A stretch of DNA of 34,465 nt from CAYOEZ01 sp964402955 (GTDB lineage: Bacteria > Chloroflexota > DTOL01 > DAOUCN01), in the NCBI GenBank assembly GCA_964402955.1, contig CAYOEZ010000019.1:1-34465 (forward strand), given 5' to 3'. This document shows positions 1 through 7,702 of the stretch, piece after piece. The position numbers and the translations under genes were made by a program. The notes below the pieces were generated by a model. That model ran no database searches. It saw only the letters and a program-made list of their open reading frames with translations, and was not told the origin of the DNA. Position 1 is the first letter of the stretch; every line of letters begins with the position of its first letter.

Positions 1-38
1 TCTTCTGGTTGGTATTGCCTGACGATCCAGTTGGGCAT
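1..38 (-). CDS. 5-prime end of a truncated CDS (possible GNAT acetyltransferase)
   Basis: An ATG on the minus strand (bases 38-36) opens a frame that stays open to the window edge and reads MPNWIVRQYQPE. A good Shine-Dalgarno sequence, AGGAG, lies six bases upstream. Only about twelve residues are visible. The pattern I/V-R-x-Y-x-P-E is common at the start of GNAT-family N-acetyltransferases, but this is only a guess from a dozen residues. The gene would be read leftwards, downstream of the exopolysaccharide operon and separated from it by the palindromic repeat at 77-150. Confidence 0.45.
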   Translation of the reverse strand, partial: MPNWIVRQYQPE

Positions 39-76
39 AGCGAGCTCCTGTGTGAGAATGCGACAATGGTGCAATA

Positions 77-150
77 GTAGGTCGGGTTTCCATACCCGAC
101 GAAGGCCCACGCGTGTGGTGTGCATTGGCAGGTATGGAAACCTGCCCTAC
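77..150. repeat. Paired palindromic repeat overlapping the stop codon of the upstream glycosyltransferase
   Basis: Two 24-base arms (77-100 and 127-150) are inverted copies of each other at 20 of 24 positions, separated by 26 bases. Each arm is itself a near palindrome built around GGTTTCCATACC or its complement. The TAG stop codon of the 147-1289 glycosyltransferase lies inside the right arm. The structure resembles a REP/BIME-type element. It could also act as a transcription barrier at the operon end, although no T-tract follows on the minus strand. Confidence 0.75.
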
Positions 151-1289
151 TGATTGATCGCGCGGGCGGCGACTTCCCGGTATACCTCGCGATAACGCGC
201 TGCAACAGCGGCGGCGCGGAAGCGGCTCTGCGCAACCTGCTTGCCTTGTTCGCCCATGCGCCGGCGCTCGCCGGCGTCCTGCAGCAGGCGGGTGATGGCG
301 GCAGCCTTGGCGTTGTTGTCGCCCAGGCCCACGGGCGGGCCGGTGACGCCTTCCTCGACCAGATCGCTCAAACCTCCGGCGCGGGTGACGACGACGGGGA
401 TGCCCGCCGCCATCGACTCGATCACTGTCATGGGCAGCACTTCCTGGCGTGACGGCAGGACGACCAGCGCACAGGCTGCATACTCGCGCAGCATGCCCGG
501 CGTATCTTGCAGCCCCAGAAACTCGACGCTGCCTGTCAGGCTGTTGGCGGCGACAAACTGGCGCAACTCGCCCTCATAGGCGGCGTCAACGGTGCGCCCG
601 GCCAGGCGCAGACGAGCAGCAGGTAGCGTCGTATGCACGATGGCAAATGCCCGCAGCAGCGTCAGGATGTCCTTGAGCGGCGTTATGGTGCCGGCGTACA
701 GAATGCGGCCAGGCTCTTCATGGCGCTCAAGGTGGAAGTAGTCTTCTGGCAGCGGGTTATCGATGCGATGCCAGCGGGCGGGCGTGCGCCCCGCATACTC
801 GCGCATGACATAGGGACTGATGACGATGATGTCCTGCACGCGCGGCAGCGTGTAGCGATCGTAGATCAGCGCCAGGCCAAAGCGCAGACGGTCATAGAGC
901 GTCTGATTGTAGATGGCTGCTTCACGATGGGCCACGCCGTGCAGGGTGAGAACGGTCGGCAGCCCGGCGCGCAGGCCAGGAATGACGAAATGACTGGTGT
1001 GGCCATTGACGACGTCGGGCTTGATCTCCTTCAGGCAGGCGCTGATGCGCATCAGGCTGCGCACGTAGCCCGGGATCACACGCCGGCGTGGCAGCGCAAG
1101 ATAGTGAACCGTGACCCGGCCCTGCTGCAGCACATGATCGTGCGGCACATCGGCGTGGCAGTAGATCACGTGAATGTCCAGGTCAGCGAAGGCGGCCAAC
1201 GCCTGCACCAGGTTGTAGACGGCGACGCGCATCCCGCCCATCATGTGGGCGCTGTCGAGTGGGTAGAGAGCGACAATGGCAACGCGCAC
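147..1289 (-). CDS. Glycosyltransferase, GT4-like (last gene of EPS operon)
   Basis: This 380-residue GT-B enzyme probably adds one sugar from a nucleotide-sugar donor to the growing lipid-linked repeat unit on the cytoplasmic face. The N-terminal Rossmann domain starts MRVAIVALYP with a GGMRVAVYNL loop. The C-terminal domain has the basic TPLKD segment (K206) and a complete EX7E motif with E283 and E291, followed by the GG loop and EEGVTG segment typical of GT4. It starts with GTG behind AGGAG and lies two bases after the stop of its paralogue at 1292-2431. Its stop codon is within a palindromic repeat. Donor and acceptor cannot be read from the sequence. Confidence 0.9.
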   Translation of the reverse strand: MRVAIVALYPLDSAHMMGGMRVAVYNLVQALAAFADLDIHVIYCHADVPHDHVLQQGRVTVHYLALPRRRVIPGYVRSLMRISACLKEIKPDVVNGHTSHFVIPGLRAGLPTVLTLHGVAHREAAIYNQTLYDRLRFGLALIYDRYTLPRVQDIIVISPYVMREYAGRTPARWHRIDNPLPEDYFHLERHEEPGRILYAGTITPLKDILTLLRAFAIVHTTLPAARLRLAGRTVDAAYEGELRQFVAANSLTGSVEFLGLQDTPGMLREYAACALVVLPSRQEVLPMTVIESMAAGIPVVVTRAGGLSDLVEEGVTGPPVGLGDNNAKAAAITRLLQDAGERRRMGEQGKQVAQSRFRAAAVAARYREVYREVAARAINQ

Positions 1290-1291
1290 TG

Positions 1292-2431
1292 CTAGCTCCT
1301 CCCCGCTCGGGACAAAACCTCGTCATAGACGGCTTTTGTCTTGTGCGCCACGACCTCTGGCCTGAAGCGCGTCTCGGCCTCGGTGCGTGCGCGCGCCCCC
1401 ATCGCTGCACGCAAGCTCTCGTCAGCGAGGAGTCGATTGATGGCCGCTGCCAGAGCAGCGCTGTCGCCGATCGCAACGAGCAATCCTGTAACCCCGTCGT
1501 TGACGATGGCGGGGACGCCCCCGGCCGGCGTCGCCACGACGGGTACAGCCGCTGCCAGCGATTGCTGCACGGCCATGGGCGCTGTTTCTTGGAATGACGG
1601 CATGACGGTAAGAGCGCAACTGTGGTACTCGGCGAGCAGGCGCTCCTGATCGAGCAGACCGAGGAATGTGACATTGGACGCAATGCCCAGGCTGTCGATC
1701 TCATGCAGCAATCTCCGATGATAGGCTTTATCCGGCGTGCCGCCGGCAATGCGCAACTCGACGTTGGGGTGCGACTGTTTGACGGTTGCCAGCGCCTGTA
1801 GCAGCGGAATCAGCCCCTTGCGCTCCAGAACGGCTCCGGCAAACAGGATACGCCCGCTCTGCGGCTGCGGCGTCAGAGCGAAGAAGCTGCGGTCAACGGC
1901 GTTCTCGACCAGGTGGAAGCGGGCTTTAGTCATGGGCTGGAAGACATCCTGCACGTAGGGTGAGATGGCGATAATGTCACGCGCCTTACCCAGGCAATAG
2001 CGCTCGTAGAGGACGTCGATGCTCCCGCGCAGGCGCATACCCGGCCCCTGGTAGAGGGCGACCTCGCGTGCGATGATGCCGTGGGCGGTGATGACATTGG
2101 GAAAGCCGCTGGTCAGCGCGGCGCCGGCATAGAGGCCGGTGCTGTGGCCATGCACGATGTCGGGCTTCAGATCGCGCAGCAGCGCGTTCATCATGCCCAC
2201 CTCGCGCAGATGCCAGGTCATACGGCCCTGATTGCGGCGCGGCAGGTAGTGCACTGTGGCGTCGCGTATGGTCGTTGTATGGGCGCGTTCCAACTCGGTG
2301 CGGCAGGTGATGATGTGTAGATCATCGACGCCGACGGAGCGCAATGTATCCATCAGGTAGACGATGGCTACTTCCACACCGCCGAGCCGGGTAATGTCTT
2401 GCGGGAACTGGCCGAGAATTGCGACTCGCAT
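1292..2431 (-). CDS. Glycosyltransferase, GT4-like, with altered EX7E motif
   Basis: This is a 379-residue GT-B glycosyltransferase and a tandem paralogue of the next gene. Both share the MRVAI start, a ThrValHisTyrLeu segment, a LysProAspxVal-xGlyHis segment, an IleSerProTyrVal segment and the C-terminal layout. I chose ATG at 2431 because AGGA sits just upstream; a longer TTG start at 2443 is possible. K205 is present. The motif normally written EX7E reads E282-TAPMAVQ-Q290, so the second glutamate is glutamine. In this family that residue normally contacts the nucleotide-sugar, so the enzyme may be weakened, changed in donor use, or still active. The gene belongs to the EPS operon. Confidence 0.88.
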   Translation of the reverse strand: MRVAILGQFPQDITRLGGVEVAIVYLMDTLRSVGVDDLHIITCRTELERAHTTTIRDATVHYLPRRNQGRMTWHLREVGMMNALLRDLKPDIVHGHSTGLYAGAALTSGFPNVITAHGIIAREVALYQGPGMRLRGSIDVLYERYCLGKARDIIAISPYVQDVFQPMTKARFHLVENAVDRSFFALTPQPQSGRILFAGAVLERKGLIPLLQALATVKQSHPNVELRIAGGTPDKAYHRRLLHEIDSLGIASNVTFLGLLDQERLLAEYHSCALTVMPSFQETAPMAVQQSLAAAVPVVATPAGGVPAIVNDGVTGLLVAIGDSAALAAAINRLLADESLRAAMGARARTEAETRFRPEVVAHKTKAVYDEVLSRAGRS

Positions 2432-2498
2432 GTATTTCCTCAAGTGCTCTGAGCGGGCAAACTATCTGCCGCCGTCTGGCTGTCCAGCATTATGGTGT

Positions 2499-2581
2499 CG
2501 ACGTAGTGGCGCTGCTTGCTGCGCCAATCTGTGTTGTCTCAACGTCGCTGGGCTGGCGCAGCAAGCAGCGCCACTACGTCG
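2499..2581. repeat. Perfect 28-bp inverted repeat overlapping the stop codon of the polymerase/ligase gene
   Basis: The arms at 2499-2526 and 2554-2581 are perfect reverse complements, 28 bases each, around a 27-base loop. The right arm includes the TAG stop codon of the 2574-4061 gene and its last two Thr codons. The element fills most of the gap before the 1292-2431 glycosyltransferase. As RNA it would form a very stable hairpin between two operon genes, possibly protecting the 3-prime end or reducing read-through. There is no T-tract, so a classic intrinsic terminator is unlikely. Confidence 0.9.
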
Positions 2582-4061
2582 TTGGCGTCTGGAGCGCGAC
2601 AACGGTGAATGGTTCCGCCGCCGTCTGCCGTTGCGTCTGCTGCTCAGATTGCCAGCCGAACAGAGCGCCAACGACCAGCATCATGACCATATTGACATAA
2701 TATGCCGAAACCATGTCGATGACCATGGCTTCGACCAGATAGGGAACCAGAGCGATCGCAAAGGCGGCGACCAGGCCTGCCTCCAGGCGATCACGCGCGC
2801 GTCGCAGAAAGCGTACTGCGCCAACAATGATGATCCCGAACATCGTCACATAGGGCAACGCGCCCACGATGCCTGAGTTAAACGCCACCTCGAGCACAGA
2901 GTTGTGCGGGGCAGGAAGCACGTTGGCGTCGGCATAGGTCAGATTATTCTTGAGATAGGCAGTGCCGAAGTTGGAATAGCCCAGCCCCAGGATCGGGTTG
3001 TGCGAGAAAATCAGCGCGGCGTTGCTCCATATCTCTATGCGGTACTCGACCGGGCCGCGTGCGCCAATGCGCTGCGAGACGACAGCGCTTTGCTGGACCG
3101 CATTCCACGAGAGGGCAAGCGCGGCCGCGCCCACGATAACGGCGACAACGAAGACACGGCGAAAGGTGGGCCAGACGGCAGCGCCCAGAACCAGGCTCAG
3201 CGCCAGCGCAATGTAACCGGCGCGGTTGTAGGTGTAGAACACGCCGATCGCCACATAGGCGAGGGCCAGTGCGTATATCAGCCGCCCGCCAAGCGTTTTC
3301 GCCTGTGTGAAGCGACAGATGACGAATGCGCTCGACATGGCAATCAGCGCCGCAAAGAAGGCGGGGCTGCCAAGCAAGCCTGATAGCTTGTGGATGTCTT
3401 TTGTGTAGACCCATGAGCGTTCTGAATAGATGAAGAGCGGCTGCCCGCCAAGTTGCTCTTGAATGGCGACGGATGTGAGGATGACGCCCATAATGATGAT
3501 CGCTGTGCAAACGGACTCGGCATGGCGGCGCTCGCGCTCCAGGAAGCGGGCCAGAATATAGATGACTGCGGGCACGAAATAGGTATCGGCGTAGTTGGTG
3601 ACCGCCGCCTTGAAGCCGTCATAGGACGCCGGAAGGGAGAGGCCAATGCCGATCAGCGTGGCCAGTATCGCCAGATCAAGCCCAAGCAGGCGCGGCGCAC
3701 GTATCTTGCCAACGGCAAGCTGGGCAAGAATCAGGATCAGCAGCGCAGCGGCGCACATGCGCGTGAGTGTGAGGTCGGGAATGCCGCGCCCCAGCAGGAT
3801 ATCCAGGTACAGGAAACGCGAGAACGGAGCGGTCACGACCCAGAACAGCAGTCCTGCCAACGGGTTGGCGACAAGCACGATCGCGTAGAGGGTGAGGCCA
3901 ACGACAGTAATCGGCCAGGTCGCACCGTTGCCGGTGAGTGTTAGGCCGAACGTCAGCCCAACGGCAAGCGCCAGCGCCGCAATAGCGACGTTGCGCAGCA
4001 GCATAAACATGCTATTCACAATTGGCGGCCACGTGTGTAGTCGGGACACGGTTCCTTTCAT
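2574..4061 (-). CDS. O-antigen ligase/polymerase family membrane protein (Wzy/WaaL-like)
   Basis: This 495-residue protein has about ten to twelve hydrophobic helices and is probably in the cytoplasmic membrane. The long periplasm-type loop carries a TYNRAGYIAL segment (R280) and the PHNSVLEVAFNSG signature (H386, N387), as in the Wzy_C/O-antigen ligase family. These enzymes use undecaprenyl-linked glycans to polymerise repeat units or to transfer a finished chain. With a flippase and a Wzz-type protein in the same operon, polymerase is the more natural role. ATG at 4061 overlaps the upstream TGA in an ATGA junction. The C-terminus ends in a palindromic repeat. Confidence 0.88.
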   Translation of the reverse strand: MKGTVSRLHTWPPIVNSMFMLLRNVAIAALALAVGLTFGLTLTGNGATWPITVVGLTLYAIVLVANPLAGLLFWVVTAPFSRFLYLDILLGRGIPDLTLTRMCAAALLILILAQLAVGKIRAPRLLGLDLAILATLIGIGLSLPASYDGFKAAVTNYADTYFVPAVIYILARFLERERRHAESVCTAIIIMGVILTSVAIQEQLGGQPLFIYSERSWVYTKDIHKLSGLLGSPAFFAALIAMSSAFVICRFTQAKTLGGRLIYALALAYVAIGVFYTYNRAGYIALALSLVLGAAVWPTFRRVFVVAVIVGAAALALSWNAVQQSAVVSQRIGARGPVEYRIEIWSNAALIFSHNPILGLGYSNFGTAYLKNNLTYADANVLPAPHNSVLEVAFNSGIVGALPYVTMFGIIIVGAVRFLRRARDRLEAGLVAAFAIALVPYLVEAMVIDMVSAYYVNMVMMLVVGALFGWQSEQQTQRQTAAEPFTVVALQTPTT

Positions 4062-5281
4062 ACGAGGCGCCGATAAATGCTTTCGATAGCGGCAATTTGG
4101 TTCTCGATACTAAAGAGCGCTGCTGCCCGTGCATGGCCGGCCTCGCCCATCGCCTTGCCCTGTTGCGGGTGGGCGAGCAGTTGCGCCAGCGCCTGTGCGA
4201 GGGCCTCGGGCTGCGCGGGCGGAACCAGCAGGCCAGTGCGTCCGTCCTCGACGATCTCCGACGTCCCGCCGGCGTTGGTTGCAACCACGGGCAACCCCGC
4301 TGCCATGCCCTCGATCAGCACGCGCCCGAACGGCTCCGGCTGCACCGACGTGTGCGCGAGCACGTTGAGCGCCGACAAGAACAGTGGTACGTTGTCCTGA
4401 AAGCCCACGAAGCGGACGATGTCGCCCAGGCGCAGCGACGTGACCAGAGTTTTCAGCTCATCCAGATACCACTGGCCGTCAAGCTCAGGTATGCCCGCGA
4501 TCAAGCAACGCAGGCGCGGAAACTGCGGCGCCAGCAGGCTGAGCGCCGCCAACAGGTCGCGCTGCCCTTTCCACGGCTCGATGCGTCCGATCATGCCGAC
4601 GACGAGATCATCCTCTGCCAGGTTAAACGCCCGCCGCGCCGCCTGGCGGTCGAGCGTGGCATAGGCTGACAGGTCGAGCGCATTGTGCACGACCACGCCG
4701 GGGCGCTTGCCCACGCCCTTCTGTCTCTGATCGAGTTCGACGGCCTGAGAGATGAAGATGAATTGAGAAACGTAGCGCGCCAGAAAGCGGTCAACGGCGT
4801 CGAGCGCAGGCATGGAGCGGACGTGGCACACGCAGGGAACTGCGGCGCGCCGGCTGGCGATGATGCCCGCCTGGTGCAGTTCCGGCGCATCGTTGAGGTG
4901 CACTAGATTGATCTTCTCTTGCTCGATGACGCTCTGGACCTGCCGGGCCAGCGGCCAGGTTTGCAACGCGGTGCGCGTTGCCAGCCCGGCGGCGCGCCAG
5001 AGCGCGCGGCTGATGCGGTTGCGGCGCAGAGCGACCGCCCACGTGCTGTTGCGCGCCTGGGCCAGCGCCGGCGGATAGGCCGGCGTGCGCACAGAGCAAT
5101 ATGATACCGTTGCAATGACAGGAATGCCGGCGCTCTCGAAGCGTGCGCGGTAGGGATTGCTGGCGCACATGAGGACGACCGGCTCGAACTCCTGGCGATT
5201 GATACGGCGAGCAAGCTCGTACAAGCTGATCGTCGACCCGCCCGCCTGGGGGGCGCTCTCGATATACAGGATTCTTTTCAC
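4058..5281 (-). CDS. Glycosyltransferase, GT4 family
   Basis: This 407-residue GT-B enzyme has the N-terminal GG loop (SAPQAGGSTISLYELA), the IGRIEPWKGQ donor-site segment (K238) and an intact EX7E motif, E316-PFGRVLI-E324, followed by GLPVVATNAGGTSEIV. It probably transfers a hexose from a nucleotide sugar during repeat-unit assembly. It starts with GTG, and no clear Shine-Dalgarno sequence lies directly upstream. The closest purine-rich stretch, in a repeat at 5299-5326, is too far away, so translation may depend on an unusual start or on coupling. It overlaps the next gene by four bases. Confidence 0.9.
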   Translation of the reverse strand: MKRILYIESAPQAGGSTISLYELARRINRQEFEPVVLMCASNPYRARFESAGIPVIATVSYCSVRTPAYPPALAQARNSTWAVALRRNRISRALWRAAGLATRTALQTWPLARQVQSVIEQEKINLVHLNDAPELHQAGIIASRRAAVPCVCHVRSMPALDAVDRFLARYVSQFIFISQAVELDQRQKGVGKRPGVVVHNALDLSAYATLDRQAARRAFNLAEDDLVVGMIGRIEPWKGQRDLLAALSLLAPQFPRLRCLIAGIPELDGQWYLDELKTLVTSLRLGDIVRFVGFQDNVPLFLSALNVLAHTSVQPEPFGRVLIEGMAAGLPVVATNAGGTSEIVEDGRTGLLVPPAQPEALAQALAQLLAHPQQGKAMGEAGHARAAALFSIENQIAAIESIYRRLV

Positions 5282-5298
5282 GTTTAGCGGGCGGCGTT

Positions 5299-5400
5299 AC
5301 AGCCGCTGCTCCTCTCCTACCTGCTAAGGCTACTGCTCCTGCTTCCCAAGCAGGGTGTCGCGCGTTCGTCACAGCCGCTGCTCCGTCTCCTACATGCTAA
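5299..5400. repeat. Pair of about 29-bp imperfect direct repeats between two EPS genes
   Basis: The segments 5299-5327 and 5371-5400 are near-identical direct repeats, each containing ACAGCCGCTGCTCC and ending in TGCTAA. Between them lies a small perfect hairpin (5338-5344 pairing with 5348-5354). The second copy includes the TAG stop codon of the Wzz-type gene at 5397-5399. This 115-base gap is the second largest in the operon and has no reading frame. It may represent a repeat insertion that separated the downstream GTG start from its original ribosome binding site. Confidence 0.7.
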
Positions 5401-6533
5401 CCGGCAGAGCGCCGGCGGCGGGAGCGCCCGAATATGATTTCGAGCAAGAACGACAGGATGATGCCCCCGGCCAGGCTGGCGGCAACGCCAGGGATGAGCA
5501 TGCTGCGCGTCTGTACTTTCTGCGCACGCGTTGGCGTTTGCGCTGCCTCAAACATCTGCACAAAGCCGGCGCTGCGTGCATCCGCCTCTTTGGTCTGCGC
5601 CTCGCTCAGCTTGCCGTTCAGGAAGTTGTAGTTGCTGTCGGAGCGCTGCACCTCGCTCTGAATGCGGTTGTATTCTGTCGTCAGGCTGACCAGGCTGAGC
5701 AGCTCGTTCTCTTTCTGGGCGATGAGTTCATTCTGGCGGGTGACGGCGGCGCGTAATCCCTCGATGCTCGCCTGGTTGGCGGCAGCAGAGGCGCGATAGG
5801 AGTTGGCCGCCACAGTGTCGTTCTCGGTCGCTGCTTTCTGTGACAACGAAACATAGTAGCTGGCGGCGGCGCTGGCGCGTTCAATTTCGACGAGGTTGCG
5901 ATCGCGTTCCGTTTTCAATGTGCGCAGAGTGTCCTGATAGCCCTGGATGTCACGCGTCAGATCGGCGGTTCCGTTCTTGGTCTGGAAGCGCAGCAGGGCC
6001 GTGCGCGCATCGTTGAGGCTCTTTGTCGCCGCCTGCAACTGCTCGGCGATGAATTGCAGGCGCACGGTTGTCGTCTTGGCGCGCGCTTCACCGAAGGCCT
6101 TGAGTGTGCTGGCGGCGTGGACGTTGGCGATGGTTGCAGCATCTTTGGGATTGGGGCTGCGCACGTGGACGTAGACAAAGTCAGAGAACGGCGGAATCTC
6201 GTTGATGACCTGATCCAGCAGCTCCTGGACCGTCATGTTGAGGCCCAGCGTGTCGATGGTCATCTGGGCAGCGACCGCACCGCGCATGATGGCCGAGAAA
6301 TCCGCCTGCACGGCCGCAATATCATCCTTTGCGACGCCTGGTCGGACCGTGCTGTAGAGAGTCACCTCGTCCGGCTCCGGGGCGGCAATGATGAACTTGA
6401 CCGTCGCTTCATAGACCAGCGGCACGTCGGCGTTGGCATACAGGATCACCGCAACCGTCGCAGCCACGGCAATGAGAGTGACCCACGACCAGCGTACAAT
6501 CACGCGCACGTAAGAGAAGAGATCAACGTCCAA
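5397..6533 (-). CDS. Wzz-type polysaccharide chain-length determinant / co-polymerase
   Basis: This is a 378-residue inner-membrane protein with the typical Wzz layout. TM1 is at about residues 13-33, a long extracytoplasmic part with heptad-rich coiled coil covers about 150-310, TM2 is at about 347-368, and the tail is a short basic GRSRRRRSAG. There is no Walker-type kinase domain, so a separate kinase would be needed if one is used. I chose TTG at 6533 because GAGAGG lies nine bases upstream and the overlap with the preceding gene falls to eleven bases; the longest frame would start at TTG 6563. Its likely role is setting chain length with the Wzy-like protein encoded two genes downstream. 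Confidence 0.88.
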   Translation of the reverse strand: MDVDLFSYVRVIVRWSWVTLIAVAATVAVILYANADVPLVYEATVKFIIAAPEPDEVTLYSTVRPGVAKDDIAAVQADFSAIMRGAVAAQMTIDTLGLNMTVQELLDQVINEIPPFSDFVYVHVRSPNPKDAATIANVHAASTLKAFGEARAKTTTVRLQFIAEQLQAATKSLNDARTALLRFQTKNGTADLTRDIQGYQDTLRTLKTERDRNLVEIERASAAASYYVSLSQKAATENDTVAANSYRASAAANQASIEGLRAAVTRQNELIAQKENELLSLVSLTTEYNRIQSEVQRSDSNYNFLNGKLSEAQTKEADARSAGFVQMFEAAQTPTRAQKVQTRSMLIPGVAASLAGGIILSFLLEIIFGRSRRRRSAG

Positions 6534-7701
6534 TGTTATCAACCTCTCGCAAGTTTTCTTCAAGAACGGCGGAAATTGCTTCTACACGCTGATCCCAGGT
6601 GTTGGCGGCGGCGACCTGACGGCGCTGCTCCGCCGCGGCTGGGCCGGTCAGAGATTCTTCGATGGCAGCGACGAAGGCGCTGGCGCCGGCAATGCGCACG
6701 ACGTCGCGCACCTCGTGGGCGGCAGGAACATCGGTGGCAACGATGGGCTTGCCGCAGGCCAGGTACTCGTACATCTTGAGCGAGCTGATGTTGCGCGTGC
6801 GCTCGTTTACCTTGTAGGGCAGCAGGCACACCTGGCAGGCTGCCATGTAGCGCGGCACGTCAGAAACAGCAACCTGGCCCAGAAAATGCACGTTGGGCTG
6901 CCGCCGCAGCGTAGCCAGTCCGGCGATGTCCTCTTGCGTAGTGACTGTCGCCGGTCCGACCATCGCCAGCGACCAGTCTGGTCTCGCGGTGGCGATGCTG
7001 GCCAGGAGGGCATAGTCCAGTTTATCATTGATAGCGCCGACATAGCCAATCACTGGCTTTGGCAGCGCAGTCATCGCGGCAGGCGCATCGGCGCTGGCCA
7101 ACGTGCGCTGAAAACCATCATAGTCGACGGCATTTGGAACCAGGTACACCTTCCCGTTGATCGGGCTCTTGCTCTCAAACAGAGCAGGCGCTGTGGTCAG
7201 CACGACATCTGCTCCGCTGAGCATCAGCCTCTCCCATCCCCGCATTGTGGGAATGTACGACTGCGGGATGCCGGCGTAGCTGGTGTACTCATCGATACAA
7301 TGGTAGACAACCAGGCGCTCCTCGTACTCGCCTATTATAGCAGCCATTTCGGGCAGATACAACCATAGGATGGGATGGTCCATGTGCAAGCGGCGCAGGG
7401 TGTACTGCAATGCGCTGTGGTAGAGTTTGTTGGACACCCGGCGCAATGCCTGCGGCCCGGTCGATGGCAGCAGGGCAGGGTTGTGATAGACATGGAGACC
7501 GTCTCGAATGTGCTCAACGTGGGGCAGCCACGACAGGGAGCCGTCGCGCCAGTGCTCGCGCGTCTTCTTCAGGCTGAGGCGCGGCTCAACCCACAACACG
7601 GTATTGGTGCGCGCCAGGCGGCTCAGTATTTGGTGGCGGTTGCGCCACATATCGCTCCACGGGCCGGGAGCAAAGCAGAGGATCGATTGTCCGGTCAGCA
7701 T
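6523..7701 (-). CDS. Glycosyltransferase, GT-B fold (KMYEYLA type)
   Basis: This 392-residue protein begins with an ILCFAPGPW segment followed by WRNRHQIL. In the C-terminal half it has IGYVGAINDKLD, then LPYKVNERTRNISSLKMYEYLACGKPIVATD. That KxYEYLA-GKP block is characteristic of a GT4-like subgroup found in polysaccharide and teichuronate-type clusters. The donor is not predictable. ATG at 7701 follows the upstream TGA by one base, consistent with translational coupling. Confidence 0.87.
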   Translation of the reverse strand: MLTGQSILCFAPGPWSDMWRNRHQILSRLARTNTVLWVEPRLSLKKTREHWRDGSLSWLPHVEHIRDGLHVYHNPALLPSTGPQALRRVSNKLYHSALQYTLRRLHMDHPILWLYLPEMAAIIGEYEERLVVYHCIDEYTSYAGIPQSYIPTMRGWERLMLSGADVVLTTAPALFESKSPINGKVYLVPNAVDYDGFQRTLASADAPAAMTALPKPVIGYVGAINDKLDYALLASIATARPDWSLAMVGPATVTTQEDIAGLATLRRQPNVHFLGQVAVSDVPRYMAACQVCLLPYKVNERTRNISSLKMYEYLACGKPIVATDVPAAHEVRDVVRIAGASAFVAAIEESLTGPAAAEQRRQVAAANTWDQRVEAISAVLEENLREVDNIGR

Positions 7702-7702
7702 G

